Part shown: positions 34,301-46,300 of the stretch, one piece after another
Layout: the number at the start of each line of letters is the position of its first letter
Position numbering within the stretch: the stretch's first letter is position 1
Source: Apus apus
Lineage: Eukaryota > Chordata > Aves > Apodiformes > Apodidae
DNA length: 64,000 bases
Assembly: GCF_020740795.1 (NCBI RefSeq)
Contig: NC_067305.1
Span: forward strand, 2,046,001-2,110,000
Direction of reading: 5' to 3'
Made by a program: the position numbers and the translations under genes
Notes under the pieces: generated by a model
What the model was told of the DNA's origin: nothing
Database searches by the model: none
The model's input: only the letters and a program-made list of their open reading frames with translations

Positions 34301-37300
34301 GTTCAATGGACACCACAGTTTACAGGTCAGGTTTTGTCCCTGAGCTCAAAACTCCTACCAAGGGACAAGCTTTTATAGCATCTTGCTTCCATTTGGACAA
34401 GACAGCCAAACTAGACTTCCAAGAGAACTTTATATTGGATGGACTCCACAATGCCTAAAGAAATCCCTGAATTCAAATCCATGTACTTTGCTCACACCAA
34501 ATTGTCAGACTTCTTGAGCAGAAATGAGAGCAGAGTGGCTCCCAGGCTACACAGAGAACCCACAACAGCTCCAGCTGCTTGAGTAGCACAACATTACCAC
34601 TAAATTATGCAGGGAAAAGCATTTTAGAATTCACTCACTCTGGCCAGTTCCTCTTCATCTATTTCTGGCTGTCTGTGTCTGGAATGCCTTTGTTCCTCAT
34701 CGTGAAAAATGGTTTTGGGCTTTTCATCTTCAGACTCACTGTCTGATGGAGGTTCATTGATCCAGGCATCAAGGTCCAGGCTGGTAAGAATTGCAGTAAA
34801 CAAACAAATAGCTTGATTCAGTATCCCTGAGTAATTCAGTGTTTCTCATCATATACTTAAATAGCAATTTAAGAGCCTAAAAGTTTAAAGAAGGCTGTGG
34901 AAGAACCTTACCCCTCTGGAACTGGGACTTTCTTCTGAGCTTTAGGAGCCACAGGGTTCAGCTCACCAGCAAACAGGGCTATTACCTCCTCAGCTACTGG
35001 TATTTCTTTTATTTGTAGCTTCTGGATGTATTTTATTAGTTGCAAGATGCAAGAAGCCTAAAAACAAACGCAGAAGTCTTTTCAGAATTCATATTAATAA
35101 AGTGAACCAAAAAAAAAGCAACTGCAATGAAATTCAGAAGGTAACTTTTCTGCTCCATTAAGGGAATTAACAGAAGCAGCATAAAATGCAGGTCCAGAGC
35201 AAAGGTACAAAAATCCATGTTAATCCTGTGTTTTAGCTGTGTCCTTTTCATGTCCTTATGTGCTTGAATAATTTTTAATATTAAATGGTTTTGAGTTAAA
35301 TTCTTGCAAGCAGCCTTCAGAGGTGGCATTGAAGTGAAATAAGAGCTGAAGTATCACCACCCTTCCCAGTCCTCTAGTTTCAGCCCTTCTCTGTGACTGA
35401 GCTACACAAAGTACAGAATGAAACATAGAACCATAGGGGTTGGAGGGGACCTCCAACCCCCTGCTGCAGCAGGAACACCCAGGGCAGGTCACTCAGAAAG
35501 GCATCCAGACAGGTCTGGAAAGTCTCCAGAGAAGGAGACACCACAGCCTCTCTGGGCAGCCTGTCCCAGGGCTCTGTCACCCTCACAGCAAAGAAGTTCT
35601 TCCTCATCTTGAGCTGGAACTTCCTGGGCTCCAGTTTGAATCCATTGCCCCTCGTCCTGTCCCAGGGCACAAGTGACAAGAGCTTGTCCTGCCTTCTTGC
35701 TGCCCTCATGGATTGATAGACATTCATGAGATGCCCCCTCAGGCTTCTCCTCTCCAGACTGAACAGCCCCAGGTCTCTCAGCCCTTCCTCCTCAGGCAGG
35801 TGTTCCAGTCCCTTCATCACCCTCGTGGCCTCCCTTGGACTCTCCCCAGTAGATCCCTGTCCCTCTGGAACTGGGGAGCCCAGAACTGGACACAGCACTC
35901 CAATGTACCACTCAAGGGATAACATTGCCTTAAATAAGCTGTGCCTGCCCACAGAAGATTACAGATATGCTCCAAGACAAATGAGACTCTATGATCAATT
36001 CCAAAGCAATTTTGTTCTCTTACCCTCTCCTGAACTTCTAGATCTGCACTCTGTACAAACTGAGGCAAACGTTCAATCATCAGCTGGGTGATTTCCTGAG
36101 CTGCTTCCTTTTCCCCAGCTTGTTCCTTCTGCTGCAGGATGGATGCATAGAGCTTCACCATGTTCTGCACGTAGACAGCCTGGATGTGGCCTGGGAGAGT
36201 TGTAACTTTAGGCCTCAGCATTGCTTCCAGAGTCTGGTTTGCTTCCTCCAGGTGTCTGTACAGAGTGGTCAGATGAGAGAGCAATTAAGAAATTTCAATA
36301 TTTGATCAGTCTTCGTGGAGAAAAACTTTTCAAAAACCTCAGCTGCAGCACAAAGTGCTGAAGAAAGTCAGGAGGGACTACAAATTATTATGAATTTGCT
36401 CTATGCATATTTTCCCCTTCCAAATTACACTCGTAACATAGAATCAAGGAATAGTGAAAGTTGGAAGGGACCCTAAAGATCATCAAGTTCCAACCCCCTG
36501 CATGGGCAGGGACACCTCCCACCAGCCCAGGTTGCTCCAAGCCCCATCCAACCTGCCCTTCAACACTGCCAGGGATGGGGCAGCCACAGCTTCCCTGGGC
36601 AACTTCTTCCAGTGCCTTCCTGCCCCCATGGTGGAGAATTTCTTCTTGGTATCTAACCTAAATCTCTCCTCTCTCAGGCTAAAACCACTACCCCTTGTCC
36701 TATCCCTGCCCTCTCTGGTGAAGAAAGAGACACCAAACTAGATGAAAAGAGGAGAGACTCCAGTATTATGGTCTGTCCAGCTTACCAAAAGAAGAGCTAG
36801 GTAAGTAGGCGTGCATGCACACACAACCAAGAGACAAAAACATTTAGTAAAGCTAAAAGATGCTGTTGGCACAAGAACATTGACAATTTTGCAGAAGCTT
36901 TGAGCAAAAAAGATGACTTCTAATCCTCAGAATAATTAGGTTCTGCAAAAGCCTTTCAAAACAGGGAGGAGAGCAAAACCTGATTCAGTCAAACACGGTG
37001 ATTGGGCATTTTCCCTATAAGTGAGGTTAGACCTTAATGAAGAAGGAGTTCCTTCAATGTCTTAAGATCTTACTGATTATACCCAGTTATGCCTTCAAGC
37101 ATGAGTGGGCAGGACTGCAGAGATAAGAAAGAGACCAGATATTTCAAAGAAATTATCAGTCTAGTTTAGAAACAGCTGAGGAACCCTATGGGGTGAGGAG
37201 GCAGAAAAGCAGCAATCATGTTCTTAGCTTCAGGGTGCACATTCTGAACTATCCTTCTCTGAAAAAAAATACATTTCAGTGACCTGAATCTTTGGCTGAA

Positions 37301-40300
37301 AGGAGACACTGCACTGGAGTCAGGCTTTCTCCTTGCACTTACTCAGAGAACTCCCCACATATCCAAGCAGCAGCATAAAGCACCTCACAGATGCCATTTC
37401 TCTGGGTGTTGCTGGCTATGAGATGAGCATTATCCAGCAGCATGGCCATTTGGGAAACTGCAAATTTACGGATAGCTTTGACCCTGATGGCTACATCCAA
37501 CATCTGAGCTGCTATGAGGTGGCCGTGCCGAGTGCCTTCCAAGCGGGTCAGCTCCACCAAGATGCTGATGTACCTGCAAAAAGTGAAAGGGATGCAATGT
37601 GATCAGCTGACAATCAGGCATGACCATTGCTGATGATCTCAAAGTTGACACATAAAAGTACTGACCATTCAAAGTTTGTGATGTACTGGTAATTGGACTG
37701 GCTACAAATATCTATGATTTTGGTCAGCAGCTCATCCCGGTACGTCGTCCCTTCTGCTTTATCCACATGGATCATCAGTTTCTTCACTATCTCCATCAAG
37801 TTCTTCTTTGATACCTGTTGAAGAGTTATTGAAGGGTTGAAACAAAACTAAGTCATTTCCCACACTGTCAAATCCTTCTAATTCCATTCAAGCAGCTGCC
37901 AGCTCTTTGACAGGCATGTGTGTTCAATCAGAACCACATATCTAGGCCCCAGTTTCAGTCACAGCTGAAAAAGAATCACAGACCTGTTTGGGTTGGAAGG
38001 GACCTTCAAGAGCATCTAGATCCTGCATAAGCAGGGACATCTCCCACTAGACCAGGTTCTCCAAGCCCCATCCAACCTGCCCTTCAACACTGCCAGGGAT
38101 GGGGCAGCCACAGCTTCCCTGGGCAACCTGGGCCAGGCTCTCACCACCCTCACACTCCAGAATTTCCTCCTCATGTCTCACCTCAATCTCCCTCTTCCCT
38201 CTTCTAGTTTTAATCCATCCCCCCTTGTCCTCTCACTCCCTGCCCTGGTCCAAAGACCCTCCCCAGCTTTCCTGGAGCCTCTTCAGGCACTGGAACCTGT
38301 TTAGTTCTTTCAGTGTTGTTATTACAGCAGACTTAGCACTAGTACATGCTGTGGAAGAACCAAGAATAAGAATTACTAGCAGCAATACAGAAAACCAGGA
38401 GAAAATTAATCTACTTCTGCCAAATTACAAATTTAATAGCACACAACATTTGTTTCTAAAATAAACTAATTTAAGAGCCATTAACATCCAGCAGAAATCT
38501 AGCATTTCAAAACATAGTTATATTAACTTGCTCTGGAAACTTATTTCTCTAAATAAAGCCAAGAAAATATTCAGGTAGTATCACCAGTTGAGCACAATGC
38601 TGGGCTTTTTCTCCTAGGTTATTTTTTTATTTAAGATGTAACCAACCAGCACTTAAACCTCCAGAGCTAACAACAAACTCCAGTTCTGTTAGCAACAACC
38701 TCAAAACCACTGTCCTGTTATCCTCATCTCTTGAAGAGGACAACAGGTGTCCTTTTCACATTCTCCTCTAAAATAGGAAACTCTGAAGCAAATCTACCCT
38801 AATCCCTTTATGGTTTGGGGGTGAGGGTGCACAGACTTTTTGAGTAAAAAGCACTTTACTACCTAAATCATAACCAGCCCTTTTAGAGCTCAAATGTTGT
38901 CCCTGCAAGATCACCCCTGGGTGCACAGGACTGGTGGCATAAAGGAAAACAGAAGGAGATTCTGTACAAGTCATTAGGAGGCACAACAAAGTGGACACTG
39001 AAGGGCAAATGTGATGATCAAGCAGTTTAGAGCTGCCTTCTGCTGCTCCAGACTGTTCCCCAGGCTGCATAACCTGTGCCAACCTGAGCTGTGGTGGGCT
39101 GCAAGCTGGACTGACAGCTGGAACAGCAGAGACCTGACCCAGTGTGCCCACAGGTCACTTTACAGCTGGATGAAGGATGGAAGGAGCAGCTGAGGCTTAG
39201 GCCTTAGAAAAAACAGCCTTCTGGGTGACTTCCTCAGCACCTAAACTCAAAAACTCCTCCTGGTCTGAAGCAAAGTTTTTAAAGCCCTCTCATGCTATGC
39301 CAGATCCTTTCCTCCTCTTAGGTGCCAGAAAACCTACAGGAGTTATCACCACTAGACTGCTGGGGAGAAGGGAAGAGAAAGCTGCATGTTTTCTTTAAAC
39401 ATCAGCCTCCTAAAGGGTCATAGGGGCTGGAGAGGAAAGGAATCATGTAGGAACATACCATGCCATACAGGAGATCTAGAGCCCTGAGTCTGATAGACTC
39501 ATCTTTGTCATCCAGACACTGGAGAATGAGATCCTTGTGAGACTGCACTGATTTAGGATGTGTTTTCAGGATTTTGGACATAGCCAACAGTCCCAGGTAT
39601 TTCACTGTGAAAGACAAAATAAAACTTCTTTCCAAATATAGAAACACTGCTTTATGTTGGGCATGAAATCCTAATGCCAACTGCTCCAGTATTAATACAC
39701 TCAAAAATCTGTGATGAAAAAGGGAATGTTTGAGCAACAGTGTGTCACAGATCATGGTCTTTAAATGCACAATCTCACATACAGGCACTTAATTACATGT
39801 GTATTCTTCATTACAGTCTTCTTACACCTCAAGCTTTATAATTCATTTATATAGAAGCTATGGGGTTTGAGAACAGGCATCCAAGGATGAAAACAGCTTT
39901 AAAAGGATCATTAAGTATTAAGTAGGAGTCTTGTTCTCAATGGGAAAAAATCATAAGGCACAAAAAAGGTCTGCACAAAACAGGATTTGTCACTGTTCTT
40001 TGCAGCTACTAAAGCTACAGGAAACCCTCACTACTTTCCAAGCAGCAAGTTTAGAAAAATGGAAAACCCAGAGCATGGAAAAAGAACTGTTTCAGATTTA
40101 CAATACCACAGACAGCAGCAATAATTAAACCCATTTGCTTTAAAAAAGCTCTTTATAAAGAATTGCTCACTATCAAAAATGATTTCCACATTAAAAACCC
40201 CAGCAATTGTTTACAAAGTAGCAGACATGACAACACTGAACAAGCTGCTGGGAGGAACAGGTCTCTGCTCTGAGACTGCTGCACTTTCTCCCCAGGGGTT

Positions 40301-43300
40301 GGTTGCTAAAAGCTTCCATGAAGACAAGCAACATACTTACAGTTCTGGTCAGAATCTTCTATCAATATCCTTAACTTCTGAACACAAAGCTGGAAAAAAA
40401 AAAGACCACGTCATGGTTATAACAAGCCTTAAAAGTCTGACTTAAAATAACTTTTTGTAAAGTTGAAAGACACACAGAAGCATTCTGACCACAACCTGGG
40501 GCCTCAAGTAAGAGGGTCTTGTTGCTTTAACAGATTTCAAAACAAAAGGAAACTCTATGATCATACGGGGAGTGGAAGATGAGTAAGAATTAGAAAAACT
40601 TTAAATGAGAAGAATCTGCATTTTAGAGCAAAGGAAAGAAGATAGTTTATACAGCAAAGGCTTCAGTCTGTAGGATTCCATCTAAGTGAGATAGTTTCAG
40701 GGAGCTACTGCTTTAACTTTCAGCAGAGAACCACAATCCAGTCTCTCCATGGCACTTGGTGTCACAGAGCAGGCTAGAACAAAGGACCCCCACCAAAGCC
40801 CACCTGGATGCTGGCGCTGTGATTGGGCATCCCAGAGGACAGGGAGATCAAAACTGGAAGACACAAGCACAGATTTCAGTTGGTATTTGTGTTCTGAATG
40901 AAAGCAACAACACAGCACCTAAAGGTCAGCAGGCAGCTCAGCTCCCAGGGAAAGCTGTCAGTTTAGGTTTGTCTTTTTAGACTTTTGGGGGGGCTCTGGG
41001 AAGAGGAGAGATGTTTGTCACTGCAACTGTGGTCTCATATTCCTTAAGAGTAATAATAGCAGGGTAGGAAAGTAAGTGTAAAGGTTGGCCAGGTCAAAGC
41101 TGCTTTTCATCATCCTTTGCTCTCATCAAGGTTTGCTGTACTGATATCACACAGCAGCCAAGCCTGTAAATGCCACCAGCTACTGTACAGCTGAACCTTT
41201 CAGCGTGCACTTCCCTGCTGCAGTGAGATGCAGCACTGGCTTCCAGAGGTAACGTCATTAGATTGGAGCTTTAATCAAGCCAGAAAGAGCCTCAAGGCAA
41301 AAATCAGGTCCCATCATTGATTAGATAGGACATTTGTAAAGCTTGGGCAGAACGGAACGTCCTGGCAGAACAGGTGGGGTGATGTGTCACACAGCACGTC
41401 CCCAAAACCAGCACCAGCTCTGAGCACATCACACATGCTGACCTCAGTGACTGCCAAGCACAGTGGTGTTAATTGATGACAAAGTTCATAATGTGGTTTT
41501 TTTCCTAGGTTACAAGTTTCAGCTCTTACCTGCTATTACTGTGTTCACACATTCATATAAGAGAGACATGGCTGAGGTGCTGAAACAGAAATTAAGTATT
41601 TAAATAAAGGATAAAACTGGCACATTTTGAAGACTTGTCAGCAATACCTTGGAGCTGGATTAACACCTTCATTTACACAAGAAATTGTCAGTATTCTGTC
41701 CCAACACCTTGAAGCTAGATGAAGTAATTCTCACTTAAAAACTGCTGGGGGGAGGAAGGACTAATGTGTGTAGGTGAACAGAGAAGACAAATATCCAGCT
41801 GAGACTTTTTTAATCCAGAGTTTTCATATATTCTCTCTAGTCATCTCTGGTTTAAAATGAAGTGGAAAGCAAAGCAAATTACTGCAATTTTCATGCATGC
41901 TTTGGAGAAATTCATGCTGACAGTCAGACACCCAAAGACTTTCCCTCAAGCTATTTTCTCTCACTCAGGTTTTTCAGAAGTAGTCTGGATGTGATTATCT
42001 CTTGATAACTTGAAGCCAATATATTGAGACTCAAGAAAAAGTTCAAAATGTATCTGCAGACCTAGCTACTGACCTACCCACCAGACACTTCATCAGTCCT
42101 GAATAAAAAAAGTAACATTTGTCACACCTACCTATGGATGAGGTTGGTCAGAGGCTCAATCAGTTTCTTTCCCAGCCTAGGTTCTAATGGAGTAAGAGCA
42201 CCAAACTATTTAAGAAAGAAGTGGAGACAAGAAAGTGATTTGATAGCTGCTTAAAACAGTATAAAACCATGATTTAAATTGCAGCTCCTTATCTTTAAAC
42301 CAAGCTATACTAAAATACTTTTCTCTCTTTGGTTATGCTCACAAACATTTAGAAGATATTCCTGGTTTCTTTCTATTTGGATTTAATGGTAACGATACCT
42401 CCAAGCACAAAACCTATTTTTGCATCCAAGGCAATTCAATGAGAAACCCAATCCTGTAAAAAAAGAGATCCAGAATACTTGCCAGTTTTATAATTTTAAT
42501 GAGAACCCAATTATTGGTTGATGATGTCATCAGCTTGAAGAAGAGTGGAGCCAGGGAAAGGTAGTTCTTGGGATTGCGTCGAGCCAGCTCACAAATAACG
42601 TTTACTGCAGCAGACTGCACACCTGGGAAAAGAAGGGGGAAACAGCAGAAATCTCATCAACACCTTAATTGCAATTGAAGCTTATGGTGCAGAACAGAAG
42701 CAGCTGAAGATTCAGACATGTGTGTCCAAGAGGAACAGTTCAGCCTCATTAGCAACCACAAGGCAGTGAACTGAACACAGGGAATGCAAAAACAATCTGA
42801 GAAAGGAATTTATGTAGCTTTGGGTATTTTTAAATATATCTGCAAGTTGGGTATCTGCTCTGGGTTTGGTATTAGAAAGGACACTGTCAGCTTCCTCCCC
42901 TCACTGTGGATAGCTTGTTTGTGGGACACAGACAACACAATAATCAATAATCCTGCCCACCATAAAGTTTCCAACACTCTTACTTCTTTAAAACGCATTA
43001 TCGAGACATGGTTCATACAACACAAAAATAATGAATCCTTAAACAATCTTTCTGGATGAGTTAATTCCCTTCTAATAGCACAGCCTTTACCTTGATCTAA
43101 ATTTGTAATTTTTTTAAGTCTAGATAGACTGGGGTTTCTAGTAGAGAAAGAGTCCTTTTCTCCATGGAGCATCATAAGCATTTTCTTCCCCTCTTTGCAG
43201 GTGAGAAGTTTGTGTCTTTTTGCTTTCTTTAGCAACACTGTCCCTGGAAGACTCATCTCCCATGCCCATATCAAATTAGTTTAGTAGATGGAACTAAACT

Positions 43301-46300
43301 GCTCCCTCTAAACACCCATGCAGATGAACTGGAGATCAGAGAACTGCATCATGCAAAGGATTCTTGAGACAAGCAGGCAGCATTTTGGTGCAGTGAGGGA
43401 ATTCCCAGCACCTTCTGGGAAGACTGAGCAGAGGGTGAACACAACCCAGAGCAATTGCAGATTTCCTGTGCTGCAGCTGAACTGCACTGACCCAGCACTG
43501 AAGGGCCAACCAGCAGTCTGGCCTCAAAGTTTAAATTTAAAAACTAAAGTAGTAAGGGATGTGAAATTCTGATGATGTACATCCAGTGCAAGCCAATAGC
43601 TGCAGCTTTGTGAAAGAGCCCAGGAAACCACAAAACCTCCAGCTCTGACAATCAACCGAAATATTTTCAATAGTCAAGTTAAACAAGCAACAAACCAGAA
43701 AGCCTTAATTAGCTTTGTCCCACTAAGATTTAATCCACGGATGTAGCTGCAGTAGCTTTGGGTTTATAGTAAGAAATGGGTATTAAAAAGAATGTATTTT
43801 TAATATGGCAACATCTGTCCAAACTCTCACATGCTCATCGACCTGCGAAACAGGCAACTCATTCCTCAAAAGAGCACTACAGCATTTCTCACGTGCTCTT
43901 CTCTCCACAAGCTCTAACATGCTTTCTGACCTAGTCTAATGTCTGCTCCAAAATGTTTAATACCTTGACATTCTGCAATTTACTAAAATCCACTCACCAG
44001 GATCTGGATCTTCAAGTTTCTCTTTAAGGCGAGGAAAGGCAGGACGGAGGGACTCGGGGTACTTCAAAAAAACTTTGTACATGATTAACACTGCCTTCTT
44101 TCTGATGTAAGGCTTTGTGTGAGACATCTGGAAATCAAACAATTGCAATCAGGCTCTGAGCAGATGTTTCCAGAGTTGTTCTCAAGGTCACAGAATCACT
44201 GAGGCTGGAAAAGACCTCTGAGATCAAGTCCAACCTATGACCTGACACCACCACATCTCCAGTCCACGGCACTAAGTGCCACATCACCCTTTCCTTGAAC
44301 ATATCCAGGGATGCTGACTCCACCACTTCCTTGGGCAGTCCATTCCAATGTCTGATCACCTTTTCTGTGAGGAAGTGCTTCCTAATGTCCAACTTAAACC
44401 TCCCCTGGTGCAGCTTCAGGCCAGACCCTCTCATCTGGGAGAAGAGCCTGACCCCCACCTGACCAAAATCTCCCTTCAGGTAGTTGTAGAGAGTGAGAAG
44501 GTTCCCTTTGAGTCTCCTCTTCTTCAAGTTAAACCCCAGCTCCCTCAGCCTCTCCTCATCAGCTTTTCCCTCTAGTCCCCCCTCCACCATCATTGTTGCT
44601 CTCCTCTGGACCTGCTCCAGCACCTCAAGATCTTCTTTGAAGTGAAGGGCCCAGAACTGGACACAGTCCAGGGGGAGAATCACATCCCTAGTTCTGCTGG
44701 TCATGTTATTCCTGATACAAGCCAGGATGCCATTGGCCTTCTGGGCCACTTGGGCACACTGCTGGCTCATGTTTAACCAGTTGTCAACCAGTACTCCCAG
44801 ATCCCTCCCTGCTGGGCAGCTCTCCAGCCCATCTTCCCCCAGACTGTAGCACTGCAGAGAGTTATTGTGGCCAAACTCATGTCCACACCACTGCCTCAGT
44901 ACTTCTCCCCTACTTTTGGAAAACTCAGCAAAATACTGCCCTTTATCACCAAAACGAACAAATATTCAGGGTAATCCTCTTAACCTAACTCAAGTCTACA
45001 AAGGCTCCCCAAAAACCCAACAAGAACATGCAATAGTACTAAATTTATTAAATATTTACCAAATCGGAACAATCTAAAATGCTGTCAATACAGGAAAAAA
45101 AGTTAATTCAATCTTATCAACCCACCAGTGTCATGATGTCATTTGCCAAGTCCCTGGCAAGATCTGGAGTAACAAAACAGGACAAGCCAGTCAGTGCAAC
45201 TCCAGTATCATACTGGTTAGGGCTACTCAGATCCTGAAAAAGGAAAAACAGGCTCAAAAATTTAAGATCACACAAGACGTTGAGGAACAATTTTCTCAGA
45301 CTAGTTTTATTCACTCAAGAGATAGGAGGCAGCCTTTCCACCTCATGGGGATATTTCTATCAACTGTTAACAAGAGTGTGTCCAACACTTGCTAAAATGC
45401 AGGTAGCTTGAGGTTTAATAATGGGCATGAGGAATCATAATTAAGCAATAGATGGATGACTGCAACACAAAAGCAGTGAGAGAAATCACACCTCAGTGGT
45501 ACTTTGGGAATGGCAAATAATTAAAAAACTCATTACATGACCACAAACATGTTTAAAGTCCTAAAAAGCTGGTATTAAATACTAACCCTGCTAAGTCAAA
45601 ACCCAATTGTCATCAGCTTCCACGGGAAGAGGCCCTGCTGTTGAGTGCTTAACAGTGTCCTAGCTTCATCTAGCAAAGAAATGAGATTCCTTTCCTTTCA
45701 AGATGCTGGTAGCACCACAAGTTTCAGTCTATAACACAAACTAGAATGTAAAATACATTTGCCAAGTTTCTCTGGCTTTATCTGTAGTCTGTATCATAGG
45801 GTCATTTTGGTTGGGAAAGACCTGCAAGATTATCAAGTCCAACCATTATCCCAGCCCTGCCAAGGCCACCACTGCCCCATGTCCCTCAGCACCACATCTA
45901 CAGAGCTTTGAAATCCTACCAGGGATGGGGACTCCACCCCTGCCCTGGGCAGCCTGGGCCAGGGCCTGACAACCCTTTTTATGAAGAAATTGTTCCCAAG
46001 ATCCAACCTAAACCTCTCCTGGCACAACCTGAGGCCATTTCCTCTTGTCCTATCACTTGCTCCTTGGGAGAAGAAAGAAACTGAGCCTCACCTTTCCTAC
46101 AACCTCCTCTCAGGCAGTTGCAGAGCCAGCAGGTCTCCCCTCAGCCTCCTTTTCTCCAGGCTGAACCCCCAGCTCCCTCAGCTGCTCCTCCTAAGACCTG
46201 TGCTTGGGTGCATCCTACACAGTCTTTTAGTTTTTTTCTAAGCTTCAGACTCTTAAGATCTGAGTATGTTCAAGTATAGATTATAAAACCAGACCTCACT

